Assembly (NCBI RefSeq): GCF_032191465.1
Contig: NZ_JAQOUE010000001.1
Span: forward strand, 2,108,001 to 2,172,000
DNA length: 64,000 nt
Source: Candidatus Nitronereus thalassa
GTDB taxonomy: Bacteria; Nitrospirota; Nitrospiria; Nitrospirales; UBA8639
Reading direction: 5' to 3'
The notes beneath the pieces were generated by a model that saw only the letters and a program-made list of their open reading frames with translations, was not told the DNA's origin and ran no database searches. This document shows, one piece after another, positions 24,425 to 34,335 of this stretch (position 1 is the first letter of the stretch; the number at the start of each line of letters is the position of its first letter). The position numbers and the translations under genes were made by a program.

Positions 24425-24829
24425 TCAAGAACAAGATACCGGAATGCATTCAGTTTGACCTAAAGCCCCTCGCACCGCCATCATCATTTCCGCGAGTTCA
24501 AAAGGTTTTGGCAGCGTCCTATGTGCTCCAAACTTCTTGGTGAATTCCAGGGAAGTCGCCTCCCCAAAGCCCGTCAATCCTGACATGATGATAAAGTTAA
24601 GAGTTGGAAAATCTTCAACCAGTTCCCGGATCATCGTAAGACCACTTTTTTCCGGAAGCATTAAATCACAAATAATCAAATCCGTTGGATAGGCTCGATA
24701 CTTCTCGAGACCTTCGGTGCCGTTGGCTGAATCGAAAATGGTATGGCCTTGCGATTCCAAGGCATCGCGCAGCATCACCCGAATTTGGGAATCGTCATCT
24801 ATAATAAGAATAGTAGCCACGTTGCCCAA
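24425..24829 (-). CDS. Stand-alone CheY-like receiver
   Basis: 134 aa single receiver domain. The acidic pocket IIDDDSQ, phospho-acceptor Asp in LIICDLMLPEKSG, the conserved Ser of IIMSGLTG and the Lys of RTLPKPFELAEM are all present. No output domain. The first in-frame start is TTG at 24829, with a GTG at 24820 as alternative; no clear Shine-Dalgarno. It lies 64 bases upstream of the other response regulator gene on the same strand; no histidine kinase is seen in the window, so the phosphodonor is encoded elsewhere. Confidence 0.85.
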   Translation of the reverse strand: MGNVATILIIDDDSQIRVMLRDALESQGHTIFDSANGTEGLEKYRAYPTDLIICDLMLPEKSGLTMIRELVEDFPTLNFIIMSGLTGFGEATSLEFTKKFGAHRTLPKPFELAEMMMAVRGALGQTECIPVSCS

Positions 24830-25152
24830 AAATTTATCGATTCATAATTCTAGATCATTTCAAAAAATCGACCTGAGATGAAAACCCTCACCCCGAAGAG
24901 GCAGGTCCGTTCCCTGAAAACCTACCTACGCTCCTTTTTACTAGTTCGGTTCAGTCTTGCCTGGTCTGAAGTGATTATTTTTGGTTTTGTTATAATTTGT
25001 TCTATTTTGATATTCCCTCCCACAACGCACAAAGTTTGGGCTCTACAGCGGCCTCTTAAAATAGAGAAACTCTCTCAATCTTATAATTGATTTCGTTGAT
25101 TTTTAGAGGGGATGATGATGAAGGAATACAACGATGTTGCATCCTGAGGAAA
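24830..25152. other. Intergenic region, no supported gene
   Basis: 323 bp between two minus-strand genes. A 70-codon plus-strand frame (24878-25090) has a hydrophobic stretch but no Shine-Dalgarno or homologous feature I recognise. A/T-rich, with no clear hairpin terminator. Confidence 0.4.
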
Positions 25153-27159
25153 TTATTCGTGTTTGGGGTCAACCAACAAACTGATCGCGCGACGAATGTT
25201 TTCTGCCGGCCCCAAAAGGGCCAAAACGTCCCCAACCTCTAGCACAGATTTATTGCTGGGATTTGACTGAGTGACACCCGCTCTCAAGAGGGCGACCACA
25301 GAAACTCCCGTTCGTTGGTGAATCGACAACTCTTCCAAAGATTTTCCAAGGGCCGGAGAATTGTCATCGATCCGGCAGGTTTCGACTTCGACGTCACCTA
25401 ACGTCCCTGTTCCTAAATGATGGGCCAATTCCGGCAATTCCCCACGTCGCAGAAGTGCATACCCTTCCCGACGAATTTGTTCGGCCTTTTCCCTGATAGT
25501 CTGCGATGGCAAATTAAAAGATTGCAACACCAGAGAGGAAATCTCTATCGAGGTTTCGAATTCTTCGGGAATTATTTCATTGGCTCCCAGCTTTTGAAGC
25601 TCTTCCAATTCTTTTAAATACCTGGTGCGCACCACGATATGCAGTGAAGGATTCAGTTCCCGCGCCAACTGTACCATCCGCCTTGCGCCAAAGGGATCGG
25701 ACGTCGCAACCACAAACACCTTGGCCTGTTCGATTTGCACATGACGAAGCACCGTGGGATTTGTAGCATCCCCATACTGAAACGGCACGCCTGCACCTAA
25801 TTCCATCTGGATGACTTCTCCACGAATCTCTAGGACCACATAGGGAATTTGAAACTCGCTCAGAACTTTGGAAAGATTCCTGCCATTTAATCCGTATCCA
25901 ACAATTACTACATGCTCTTTGAGTTTCAGTTGCGATAGGTCCGTGCGAAAGCTCGTTCGGCCGGGAAACCATTGATGGAGTCGTTGAAGGGCCTCGGCTC
26001 GACGGGCAATTTTTGGAGACCATTGAATGACAATAGGAGTAATGATCATCGTGAGCACAGAGACAGCCAAAAACACGTTGTAGGTATCGCGATACAAAAT
26101 GCCAACTTTTAGACCCTCTTGCGCCAAAATAAACGCGAACTCCCCAACCTGAGCCAATGCCACCCCTGCCAACACAGCTGAACGCACTGGCACGCCCGCG
26201 GCGAGGGCTGCCCCAGCCCCTGTCACAAATTTCCCAATGAAGACAGTGGCCACCATGGTCACAATAAGTAACGGATGATCCAGCAGAACACGAGGGTCCA
26301 TCAACATTCCAATGGATACGAAAAACAGGCTGTTAAAGCTATCGCGAAAGGGAAGCACTTCGGCTAACGCTTGATGGCTATACTCCGATTCTGAGATCAA
26401 CAGGCCCGCGATAAACGCACCCAACGCTAAGGAGAGTCCCACCAACGAAGTCAACCATGCGGTACCCAGTCCCAACACAATGACCGTCAGAAGAAATAAT
26501 TCTCGACTTCGGGTCCGAACAATATGTTCGAGAAATCGAGGCACGAGGACTCGAGCCGCAATGACCACTCCAACGACCAAGACGAGTGATTCCAATAACG
26601 TCAATAAAATCTGTCCCATGCCGTCTGCTCCTTTATCACTTATATCACTTAAAAAAGGAGTCATAAGCATCATGGGCACCACTGCCAAATCCTGAAAAAT
26701 TAAAATCCCAATGGTGGAACGTCCATGCAAGGTATCGTTCTCCTTCCGTTCCGCCAGCGCACGAAGAACAATGGCCGTACTACTAAGCGAAAGGAGCATG
26801 CCCCAAAAAATAGCGGCTTTCACAGATAGTCCAAAGACCAACCCCCCGCCCATGATCAACACCAGGACGCCAAAAACCTGAGCCGGACCCGCAATGAGGA
26901 ATAACGATCGCGAAGATTTCAATTTGGCAAGAGAAAATTCCAAACCAATGGTAAATAATAGGAGGATGACTCCAACTTCGGCGAGGACTTGCACCTGCTC
27001 TCGATCGGAGATGAGGTTCAGGCCATACGGACCGACGACGGTCCCAGCGACCAGAAAACCTGCAATGGGAGGCAAGTGGACTTTTTGGAATAAAAATACT
27101 ACTCCGATGGAGACTGCAAAGATCACGACGATGTCGCGTAAAACACTGATATCTTCCAT
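25153..27159 (-). CDS. KefB-type cation/proton antiporter (CPA2) with RCK domains
   Basis: 668 aa inner-membrane monovalent-cation:proton antiporter. About twelve membrane helices (1-390) include the CPA2 pattern LLLFTIGLEFS and, later, LGAFIAGLLIS with EYSHQALAEVLPFRDSF. The cytoplasmic half has a TrkA-N nucleotide-binding domain (about 410-530; HVVIVGYGLNGRNLS glycine-rich loop) and a TrkA-C domain (about 575-660). The frame extends to 27291, but the start at 27159 (MEDISVLRDIVV) gives the family N terminus and follows GGATAT. Relatives include KefB/KefC and YbaL; the gating ligand cannot be inferred. Neighbours are unrelated. Confidence 0.9.
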   Translation of the reverse strand: MEDISVLRDIVVIFAVSIGVVFLFQKVHLPPIAGFLVAGTVVGPYGLNLISDREQVQVLAEVGVILLLFTIGLEFSLAKLKSSRSLFLIAGPAQVFGVLVLIMGGGLVFGLSVKAAIFWGMLLSLSSTAIVLRALAERKENDTLHGRSTIGILIFQDLAVVPMMLMTPFLSDISDKGADGMGQILLTLLESLVLVVGVVIAARVLVPRFLEHIVRTRSRELFLLTVIVLGLGTAWLTSLVGLSLALGAFIAGLLISESEYSHQALAEVLPFRDSFNSLFFVSIGMLMDPRVLLDHPLLIVTMVATVFIGKFVTGAGAALAAGVPVRSAVLAGVALAQVGEFAFILAQEGLKVGILYRDTYNVFLAVSVLTMIITPIVIQWSPKIARRAEALQRLHQWFPGRTSFRTDLSQLKLKEHVVIVGYGLNGRNLSKVLSEFQIPYVVLEIRGEVIQMELGAGVPFQYGDATNPTVLRHVQIEQAKVFVVATSDPFGARRMVQLARELNPSLHIVVRTRYLKELEELQKLGANEIIPEEFETSIEISSLVLQSFNLPSQTIREKAEQIRREGYALLRRGELPELAHHLGTGTLGDVEVETCRIDDNSPALGKSLEELSIHQRTGVSVVALLRAGVTQSNPSNKSVLEVGDVLALLGPAENIRRAISLLVDPKHE

Positions 27160-27300
27160 GATATATCCGGGTAAGTAGGGAGGGTGAATTTCTACTATAC
27201 CTGACTCACCCAAATGGCAAAAGGGGAATCCGGGTCGCACAAACCCGATTCGGTCTTTGGATGTTGAGATGCAGGCACACCATCCCAACAACTGAAGAAG

Positions 27301-27930
27301 TTATGAAGAGGGCAATAGATCTTGAAACAACCAGGGCGCTTCGGATGCTCTTCGCTGTTCGTAGGCCGTAATCGCAGATTCACGTTGGAGGGTTAAACCA
27401 ATGGCATCGAGTCCTTTCATCAGACTATTCTTTCGAAAGGGATCAATGGTAAAGGCAAAGGTTTTGCTAAGAGACAGGGCCACCGTTTGATTGGGCAGAT
27501 CAATCGTCACCTGCACGGACTCTTCCTGGGCAACGACATCAAACAATTGCTGGATTTCTTCTGCCTTGAGAACCACGGGTAAAATTCCATTTTGAAAACA
27601 GTTGTTATAAAAGATATCGGCAAAACTTGGTGCCACAATCGATCGGATACCATAATCCAATAAAGCCCAAGGCGCATGTTCCCGGGACGAACCGCATCCA
27701 AAGTTATCACGAGTCAACAGAATCGTCGCATGCTGGAAGCGAGGTTGATTCATAAAAAATCCTGGATCAGGGGAACCATCGGGTCGAATTTTCCAATCTG
27801 CAAACAACCCCTCTTTTAACCCTGTTCGTTGGATGGTCTTGAGATATTGCTTAGGAATAATTTGGTCAGTATCCACATTCACGCGATCCAACGGAGCGAC
27901 AATTCCTGTGAGAGTAGTAAATGGTTCCAT
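27301..27930 (-). CDS. leuD: 3-isopropylmalate dehydratase small subunit
   Basis: Swivel-domain subunit that completes the active site of isopropylmalate isomerase in leucine biosynthesis. 209 aa, normal length. VDTDQIIPKQYLKTI near the N terminus and NFGCGSSREHAPWALLDYGI are family signatures for substrate binding. A GAGGAAAT ribosome site precedes the ATG. It follows leuC by 80 bases on the same strand, so the two are made as one unit. Confidence 0.95.
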   Translation of the reverse strand: MEPFTTLTGIVAPLDRVNVDTDQIIPKQYLKTIQRTGLKEGLFADWKIRPDGSPDPGFFMNQPRFQHATILLTRDNFGCGSSREHAPWALLDYGIRSIVAPSFADIFYNNCFQNGILPVVLKAEEIQQLFDVVAQEESVQVTIDLPNQTVALSLSKTFAFTIDPFRKNSLMKGLDAIGLTLQRESAITAYEQRRASEAPWLFQDLLPSS

Positions 27931-28010
27931 ACGATTTCCTCAGTAATAATCTAAATACCTTAACCCCAAAATACGAGATACTCGTTTCGAGCCACGAGAT
28001 AGGGTATTAT

Positions 28011-29414
28011 TTATGTCCATTGACGAATATCGACAAAATGCCCTGCAACCGCAGCTGCTGCAGCCATGGCTGGTGAAACCAAATGCGTTCGCCCGCCTTT
28101 ACCTTGACGCCCTTCAAAATTCCGGTTGCTCGTAGACGCACATCGCTCTCCAGGTTTCAGCACATCGGCATTCATGGCCAAACACATGCTGCAACCCGCA
28201 TCGCGCCATTCAGCTCCAGCCTCACGGAATACCGCATCTAATCCTTCTTCCTCAGCTTGTTTTTTCACTAGCCCCGAACCGGGCACCACCATAGCATGCA
28301 CTCCGTCAGCCACTTTTTTCCCCTTAAAATACGATGCGGCAATGCGTAAATCCTCAATTCGAGAGTTGGTGCATGACCCAATAAACACTCGGTCAATCTT
28401 CAGCTCTTGAATAGGCGTGCCTGGTGTGAGTGCCATATACTCCAATGCTCGTTGAAGGGAATCACGGGCCTCCCCTTCAGGATAGGTCCGGGGGTCAGGA
28501 ATTGCACCATCGATTCCACTCACCATGCCGGGATTGGTTCCCCAAGACACTTGCGGGGAAATCTCCTCCGCCCTAAGGTGGACCGTACGATCGTAGGAAG
28601 CTCCGGAATCTGTCACAAGACTCGCCCAGGCTCGTACCGCTTGGTCAAACAACTCCCCTTTGGGAGCTAAAGGACGACCTTTCACATAGGCCGCAGTCGT
28701 GTCATCCGGAGCGACCATGCCGGCCCGCGCCCCGCCTTCAATGGACATGTTGCACAAAGTCATCCGACCTTCCATGGATAACGCTCGAACAGCGGATCCA
28801 GTGTATTCCACCACATAACCTGTTCCACCAGCGGTCCCAATTTTGCCGATGATGGCTAACGTCATATCCTTGGCTGAACAATACGGGGACAATGTTCCAT
28901 CGACTCGGATTTCCATGGTCTTGGGACGTTTTTGCACCAGGCATTGAGTTGCGAGAACATGTTCGACTTCACTGGTACCAATCCCAAAGGCCAGCGCTCC
29001 AAACGCACCATGCGTGGAAGTATGTGAATCTCCACACACAATAGTCATCCCGGGCAACGTCAAGCCCTGTTCCGGGCCAATGACATGCACAATTCCCTGA
29101 CGAATATCGTCCATGGTAAACACGGAGATATTTGAATCACGACAATTTTGTTCCAATGTTTGGATTTGTATACGGCTCATGGGATCGGCAATGGCCACCT
29201 GACGATTGGTCGTTGGCACATTGTGATCCGGAACCGCGAGAACCGCTGCGGAACGCCGAACCTTGCGGCCGGCAAGTTTTAACCCCTCAAATGCCTGAGG
29301 GGAAGTTACTTCATGCACTAAATGACGATCGATATAGAGAAGCGTGGTTCCATCTGCTTCCTCATGAACCACATGAGCTTCCCAGATTTTTTCAAAGAGG
29401 GTCTTGGCCAACAT
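28011..29414 (-). CDS. leuC: 3-isopropylmalate dehydratase large subunit
   Basis: Iron-sulfur subunit of the aconitase-family enzyme that interconverts 2- and 3-isopropylmalate. 467 aa. Cluster ligands lie in [12 protein letters not shown] and [11 protein letters not shown]; the substrate loop [20 protein letters not shown] is intact. The frame opens at 29477, but AAAGGAGCTAGGG before the ATG at 29414 fixes the start and gives the family N terminus [12 protein letters not shown]. No leuA or leuB is in the window, so the leucine genes are split in this genome. Confidence 0.95.
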   Translation of the reverse strand: MLAKTLFEKIWEAHVVHEEADGTTLLYIDRHLVHEVTSPQAFEGLKLAGRKVRRSAAVLAVPDHNVPTTNRQVAIADPMSRIQIQTLEQNCRDSNISVFTMDDIRQGIVHVIGPEQGLTLPGMTIVCGDSHTSTHGAFGALAFGIGTSEVEHVLATQCLVQKRPKTMEIRVDGTLSPYCSAKDMTLAIIGKIGTAGGTGYVVEYTGSAVRALSMEGRMTLCNMSIEGGARAGMVAPDDTTAAYVKGRPLAPKGELFDQAVRAWASLVTDSGASYDRTVHLRAEEISPQVSWGTNPGMVSGIDGAIPDPRTYPEGEARDSLQRALEYMALTPGTPIQELKIDRVFIGSCTNSRIEDLRIAASYFKGKKVADGVHAMVVPGSGLVKKQAEEEGLDAVFREAGAEWRDAGCSMCLAMNADVLKPGERCASTSNRNFEGRQGKGGRTHLVSPAMAAAAAVAGHFVDIRQWT

Positions 29415-29615
29415 CCCTAGCTCCTTTGGGTTAATTTCGGGACCGGTATAATGCGCTGAAGAGATGTACCCTTGCAACCCCAGAAGCTAGGGGGCCTCCA
29501 TATTCCGTTTTTGGACCCTTGGCTCAAATCTTTCCTTTCTGACCCCGGGAGCAGCTCCTTTTTCCTCCAGAATTTTTCTGTCCCCCCCTTTTCATAAGGT
29601 CTCATCCAGAGTAAT

Positions 29616-29644
29616 TTGGTAGGAGACGGAGGATTTGCTATACT
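29616..29644 (+). promoter_or_regulatory. Extended -10 promoter upstream of mreB
   Basis: TTGGTA (29616-29621), a 17-base spacer and TATACT (29639-29644) preceded by TGC, which makes an extended -10. It points toward mreB. Confidence 0.5.
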
Positions 29645-29728
29645 TTTTGAAGGGTTTCGTTTACATTTCACCCAGTTGCGTACGGATGAGAAACGGAATG
29701 AGTTCTTTTCCGTAGAGTACTCTCTTCG

Positions 29729-29750
29729 AAAAAGAAGTCTCTTCTTTTTT
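29729..29750 (+). terminator. U-rich hairpin in the mreB leader, possible attenuator
   Basis: AAAAAGAAG (29729-29737), loop TCT, CTTCTTTTT (29741-29749) form a perfect 9-bp stem ending in a T run, between the putative promoter and mreB. An alternative pairing of CTTC (29724-29727) with GAAG (29734-29737) would exclude it. Confidence 0.35.
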
Positions 29751-29914
29751 GGGTTGGCCTACCTCCGTCACAGGACGTGACCCTCATGGCACCTCAGTGG
29801 TCAGTCTTCTTGGTGATGCGACAGGGCGTAATGTCAGCAGCGCAAAAGTTCCTTTGATTACGGTGTAGTTTCATTGAATAGATTGTGTGGAAAATTTGAT
29901 GGGCCATTCAAAAA

Positions 29915-30970
29915 ATGGGGTCCCCCATGGGGTTAATTAGTCGATTCCTTAGCTTGATGTCCAGTGATATGGCCATTGATTTGGGTACCGCCCATACTCT
30001 GATTTATGTGCAGGGTAAAGGGATTGTGCTGAATGAACCCTCGGTCGTCGCCATTGAAAAGAATTCCAATAAGATTTTAGCCGTTGGGAGTGAAGCGAAA
30101 CGAATGGTGGGTCGTACACCTGGCAATATCATTGCCATTCGTCCCATGAAAGAGGGCGTTATCGCTGATTTTGAAATGACGGAGCGAATGCTTCGGCATT
30201 TCATTACCAAGGTGCATAATCGCAGTATGTTTGTCCGTCCACGCATTATTATTGGTGTCCCTTCCCGGATCACACAAGTAGAGCAACGTGCAGTCAGAGA
30301 ATCCGCCGAATTGGCCGGCGCACGAGAAGTCTACCTAATTGAGGAACCAGTGGCAGCCGCCATTGGCGCCGGACTGCCCATAACCGAGCCCTCAGGCAAC
30401 ATGGTCGTGGATATCGGCGGTGGCACCACTGATATTGCCGTAATTTCTCTTGGAGGAATCGTCTATAGCGAGTCCGTCAAAGTCGCGGGCGATCAGATTG
30501 ACTCCGCCATTATTAGTCATGTGAAACGCGAGTATAGCCTGCTCATTGGAGAGCATATGGCCGAACGAGTGAAATTTGAAATTGGCTCGGCCTATCCTCT
30601 TCCTGAAAAGGCCCAGATGATGGTGAAGGGACGGGATCTCATTTCAGGGATACCTCGGACGATTGTCTTGGAAGATACCGAAATTCGTGAAGCTTTACAG
30701 GAATCCGTGTCGACCATTGTGTCGGCCATAAAAACCGCATTAGAAAATACTCCACCTGAATTGGCTGGAGACATCATTGATCGAGGGATTGTGTTGACTG
30801 GAGGGGGTTCATTACTCAAGGGATTGGATGCCCGGTTACGTGACGAAACCGCGCTGCCGATTGTGACCGTGGATGACCCACTCACTTCCGTGGTCCTCGG
30901 TGTCGGAAAGACACTCGAGGAACTTTCCTTACTACGGAGCGTGGCTTCTATGTCAACCGTCCGATCATAA
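29915..30970 (+). CDS. mreB: Rod-shape determining actin homologue MreB
   Basis: Cytoskeletal ATPase that polymerises under the inner membrane and directs lateral cell-wall synthesis. 351 aa. The N-terminal helix [12 protein letters not shown] may be the membrane-binding amphipathic segment; phosphate loops are [14 protein letters not shown] and [15 protein letters not shown], and the adenosine motif is [13 protein letters not shown]. Start is ATG at 29915; 29927 is an alternative in the same frame. First gene of the cell-shape operon mreB-mreC-mreD-mrdA-rodA. Confidence 0.96.
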   Translation: MGSPMGLISRFLSLMSSDMAIDLGTAHTLIYVQGKGIVLNEPSVVAIEKNSNKILAVGSEAKRMVGRTPGNIIAIRPMKEGVIADFEMTERMLRHFITKVHNRSMFVRPRIIIGVPSRITQVEQRAVRESAELAGAREVYLIEEPVAAAIGAGLPITEPSGNMVVDIGGGTTDIAVISLGGIVYSESVKVAGDQIDSAIISHVKREYSLLIGEHMAERVKFEIGSAYPLPEKAQMMVKGRDLISGIPRTIVLEDTEIREALQESVSTIVSAIKTALENTPPELAGDIIDRGIVLTGGGSLLKGLDARLRDETALPIVTVDDPLTSVVLGVGKTLEELSLLRSVASMSTVRS

Positions 30971-30983
30971 AGGACACGCGTAT

Positions 30984-31886
30984 ATGATCGGCCGGGTTCG
31001 GCCTTTAGTCCTGTGGAGTTCCAGCACCAGGCGGCTCATTGTCGTCGTGGTGGTGGTTGCCTTGATCCTGTTATTTCTCCTTCCTCGACAAACCCAGGTT
31101 CTCCTCCAACATTTAGGAAGGCCCATCGCCGATGTCGTCGGCATCCCCATGGAAATCATGGCTGGAGCTGATCGTGGTGTTCGCGATTGGTGGAACCAAT
31201 ATATCGCCCTTCAGGGCGTCTACGAGCAAAACCGCGAGCTTCAAGCGAAAATTCAAGATCTGGAAGGGGAACTGAATCAACTTCGCGAACAAGCCCTGGC
31301 CTCTCAACGATTTGCAGCAATATTGGACTTCCAGCAAAAAAGTGCGCTCCAGACGCTGGCAGCACGGGTAATTGGGCGAAGCGCCTCGAATTGGTATCGC
31401 GGGGTAGTGTTGAATAAAGGAGAAGAGGATGGCGTGGCCGTGGAGATGGGTGTCATCACTCCAGCCGGAGTGGTGGGGACCATTGTTAAAGTGGCCAGCT
31501 CAACCAGTATTGCGCTGTTAGTCACCGACCCCAATGTCGCTGTCACCGGCCTGGTACAGCGGACTCGGGATGAAGGCATCATTCAAGGAACCGCCAATGG
31601 GTATGTACGCATGAAATATATTCCGCCTTTGGCGGCAGTCAAGGAAGGGGATGCAGTCGTGACGTCGGGCTTAACTGGAGGATTCCCTCGCGGGCTCCTG
31701 ATTGGTCAGGTTCTTCGTGTTGAAGAACGTGAGGGTGATCTATTTCTCACGGCACAAGTTGCTCCGGTCGTTGATTTTGGCAAGCTGGAAGAAGTGTTAA
31801 TCCTCCATTCCACGGAATCGAAAGACCAGACAGGATCCATTTCAAATCTCCTACCTTCTCTAGAAGGGGAACCTACACCCCCATGA
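30984..31886 (+). CDS. mreC: Rod-shape determining protein MreC
   Basis: Periplasmic coiled-coil protein anchored in the inner membrane that links MreB to PBP2 and RodA. 300 aa: a membrane helix (about 18-36, VVVVVALILLFLLP), a heptad coiled coil (about 75-115, with ENRELQAKIQDLEGELNQL in part), then two beta-barrel domains (ARVIGRSASNWYRGVVLNKG is the family marker). The ATG at 30984 gives the correct N terminus; longer frames run back into mreB. Its last codon overlaps the mreD start by 4 bases. Confidence 0.94.
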   Translation: MIGRVRPLVLWSSSTRRLIVVVVVVALILLFLLPRQTQVLLQHLGRPIADVVGIPMEIMAGADRGVRDWWNQYIALQGVYEQNRELQAKIQDLEGELNQLREQALASQRFAAILDFQQKSALQTLAARVIGRSASNWYRGVVLNKGEEDGVAVEMGVITPAGVVGTIVKVASSTSIALLVTDPNVAVTGLVQRTRDEGIIQGTANGYVRMKYIPPLAAVKEGDAVVTSGLTGGFPRGLLIGQVLRVEEREGDLFLTAQVAPVVDFGKLEEVLILHSTESKDQTGSISNLLPSLEGEPTPP

Positions 31887-32371
31887 AAACAGGGATATTC
31901 CTCGGCCTCATCCTCTTTCTCGTTCCCTTCCAAGCCACGGTGCTTGGATCGATCAGCCCATTTGGCATTCGTCCTGACCTGTGCCTCATTGCTGCCTGTC
32001 TTATGGGGTTTTTCACCGGGCAGATCCAAGGATTTGTTTTGGGATTTTTTCTGGGTTTCGTGCAAGACCTGTTTTCGGCCAGCGACTTGTGGCTGAATAC
32101 CATTACTAAATCTGGCGTAGGATTTTTTGCTGGATTGATTGCAAGAAACTTGGCCAATACCGCATCCCATTCGGCCTTTTTATTGATGGTGGCATTTTCA
32201 CTTTTCTCCGGTGTGATATTTCTGATGACCTCGCGGGGCGGCCTGGACTTGGTTGAACTCTTGCAGGGATTTCCTGCGGTGCTTTTGCCCCAAGCGCTCT
32301 TTGATGGACTGGTGGCCGTCGGACTCTATTGGGTCATCACTCGCTGGACACCTGAATTCTCTAGCGTTTAG
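31883..32371 (+). CDS. mreD: Rod-shape determining protein MreD
   Basis: Inner-membrane protein of the elongasome, 162 aa with about five hydrophobic segments. FGIRPDLCLIAACLMGFFTG and GFFLGFVQDLFSASDLWLNT match the conserved MreD pattern in which the helix after the acidic FVQDLFS segment contacts MreC. ATGA overlap with mreC; mrdA starts 76 bases later. Confidence 0.88.
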   Translation: MKTGIFLGLILFLVPFQATVLGSISPFGIRPDLCLIAACLMGFFTGQIQGFVLGFFLGFVQDLFSASDLWLNTITKSGVGFFAGLIARNLANTASHSAFLLMVAFSLFSGVIFLMTSRGGLDLVELLQGFPAVLLPQALFDGLVAVGLYWVITRWTPEFSSV

Positions 32372-32447
32372 GAAGCAATGCGTCAAAAGACCATCCAGAG
32401 GCCCACAGCTTGGCGACGTCATGGGTCGTTTTTGAAACGGATATGAA

Positions 32448-34331
32448 ATGAGTGACAGTGGAGTTCCCCAAACCGGATTAGCTGAGCTTCAGCAGCGACT
32501 CGTCCTCCTTAAAATCGGAGTGCTCGTCGTCGTCAGCCTCCTGACCTTGCGTTTGTGGCAACTCCAGGTTCGCGATGGCCCGCATTATCTTGAACTCTCG
32601 CAAGATAACCGCACACGCTCTATTCTGTTACATCCGGCCCGCGGACTCATTTACGATCGGAATGGGAAATTGCTGGCAAATAATGTTCCAAGTTTCAACC
32701 TGTACGTCGAGCTCAAGGATGTAAAAAATCGTGAAGCCCTTATTGAGAAACTTGTCGAGTATCTGGATGTTGACCCGTCGGAATTAACCGAAAAAGTTCT
32801 TACGAGGAGTAGCCGGACACGACAGAAACTGAAAGGTGGTCTCACGCTTCGCGAGGCTGCTCTCATTGAATCTCATCGGTTGGAACTTCCCGGTGTCTTC
32901 GTACAACCGGAGTTCCAACGGAATAACCCTCAAGGCCCCTACGCCGCTCATGTCATTGGATACGTGGGAGAGGTGTCTGAGCGACAAATGGCCAAGGATT
33001 ATTTCGAGGGCCTTCATCAGGGAAGTATCGTTGGCCAATATGGTGTAGAACGCCAATATGACCAACTCTTGCGCGGACAGGCCGGGACCAAGCTCATCGA
33101 AGTAGACGCTCTCGGTCATGAAAAACGCACGATCTCAGTCAACAAACCACAGGCTGGACATGACCTATATCTGACCATTGATTTTGACCTTCAACAACTG
33201 GCCGAAGATTTGTTAGGAACCGAAGCCGGGGCAATTGTCGCCTTGGATCCTAAGACTGGAGAGACTCTCGCCTTGGCCAGCCGGCCTAGCTTTGACCCAA
33301 ACACGCTCTCTCGAGGACTGAGCTCTAAGGATTGGCAAGATATCATACGTGACAATCGACATCCGCTTACCAACCGTGCCATACAGGGTGTATATCCTCC
33401 AGGTTCAACTTTTAAAATCGTGATGGCCTCGGCAGCACTGGAAACCAATGGCGCCGAGATGTCCGATACCATTCAATGTAATGGCAGGTTTTGGTTTGGG
33501 AACCGAACCTACCGTGACTGGAAAGCCAGTGGCCATGGAACAGTGGATCTTCAAAAAGCGATAACGCACTCCTGCGATGTCTATTTTTATAAAATGGGAC
33601 ATCGACTGGGGATAGATACCATTGCCACTTATGCAAGCCTTTTTGGATTGGGCAAGAAAACCGGGATAGATTTACCCTCTGAACGATCGGGAATTGTGCC
33701 ATCCCCAACATGGAAACAACAGGCTCGAGGAGAACCGTGGTACCCCGGAGAAACTATTTCAGTTTCTATCGGACAGGGGTTCGTCTCGGTGACCCCTCTC
33801 CAAATGGCGCAGGTCATTGCCACGATCAGTAATAATGGCGTCGCGCACCAACCTCGATTAATTCGAGGAGTACGACGGAGAAATACTGGGCAAATAGAAA
33901 CTTGGCCAAAATCTCAGTCCACCTCCCTGGGTCTTAACCCAGTATTTGTCGATGGGATTCAACAGTCCTTAGCCTCCGTCGTTTCAGAGGGTACTGCCCA
34001 ACGTGCCAATTCGCCACTGGTCAGGATTGCTGGAAAAACCGGAACCTCCCAGGTTGTGGCGCTTCGTCCTGATAAGGAAAAAGAAACGCCGAAGGAATTT
34101 CGTGACCATGCTTGGTTCGTCTCCTACGCGCCATTCGAAGACCCCCGCATTGCCGTGGCCGTACTGGCAGAGCACAGTGGGCATGGTGGCTCCGCAGCAG
34201 CTCCTCTAGCCCGTGAATTGATTGAAGCCTTTATCAAGAAAACCGGGCATGAAACCCCAACAGGAGATCAACGCCCCATGTCCCAATATATCCCTAACAC
34301 CCCTGACACCCCTGGAGCACTACGAGGATAG
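32448..34331 (+). CDS. mrdA: Penicillin-binding protein 2 (elongation transpeptidase)
   Basis: Crosslinks peptidoglycan during cell elongation, working with RodA. 627 aa: an N-terminal membrane helix (about 21-39), a pedestal domain (about 60-230), and a transpeptidase domain with active-site Ser320 in GVYPPGSTFK, the SxD variant HSCDVYFYKMGHRLG, and the third motif AGKTGTSQV. Overall length and motif spacing are normal. rodA follows 4 bases later, a classic arrangement. Confidence 0.95.
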   Translation: MSDSGVPQTGLAELQQRLVLLKIGVLVVVSLLTLRLWQLQVRDGPHYLELSQDNRTRSILLHPARGLIYDRNGKLLANNVPSFNLYVELKDVKNREALIEKLVEYLDVDPSELTEKVLTRSSRTRQKLKGGLTLREAALIESHRLELPGVFVQPEFQRNNPQGPYAAHVIGYVGEVSERQMAKDYFEGLHQGSIVGQYGVERQYDQLLRGQAGTKLIEVDALGHEKRTISVNKPQAGHDLYLTIDFDLQQLAEDLLGTEAGAIVALDPKTGETLALASRPSFDPNTLSRGLSSKDWQDIIRDNRHPLTNRAIQGVYPPGSTFKIVMASAALETNGAEMSDTIQCNGRFWFGNRTYRDWKASGHGTVDLQKAITHSCDVYFYKMGHRLGIDTIATYASLFGLGKKTGIDLPSERSGIVPSPTWKQQARGEPWYPGETISVSIGQGFVSVTPLQMAQVIATISNNGVAHQPRLIRGVRRRNTGQIETWPKSQSTSLGLNPVFVDGIQQSLASVVSEGTAQRANSPLVRIAGKTGTSQVVALRPDKEKETPKEFRDHAWFVSYAPFEDPRIAVAVLAEHSGHGGSAAAPLARELIEAFIKKTGHETPTGDQRPMSQYIPNTPDTPGALRG

Positions 34332-34335
34332 ACGC

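Larger units (their letters stand above)
29415..29914. other. 500-bp divergent interval between leuC and mreB
   Basis: Separates the minus-strand leu genes from the plus-strand cell-shape operon. It holds a good plus-strand promoter (29616-29644) and a downstream U-rich hairpin (29729-29750), giving mreB a leader of roughly 260 bases. No convincing gene is seen on either strand, although an 85-codon minus-strand frame exists. Confidence 0.6.

Noticed and set aside
24878-25090. 70-codon frame with a hydrophobic segment
   Set aside because: No ribosome site and no family signature; likely chance in A/T-rich DNA.
29417-29671. 85-codon minus-strand frame upstream of leuC
   Set aside because: Low-complexity, ends inside the leuC start region and lacks a signal for translation.
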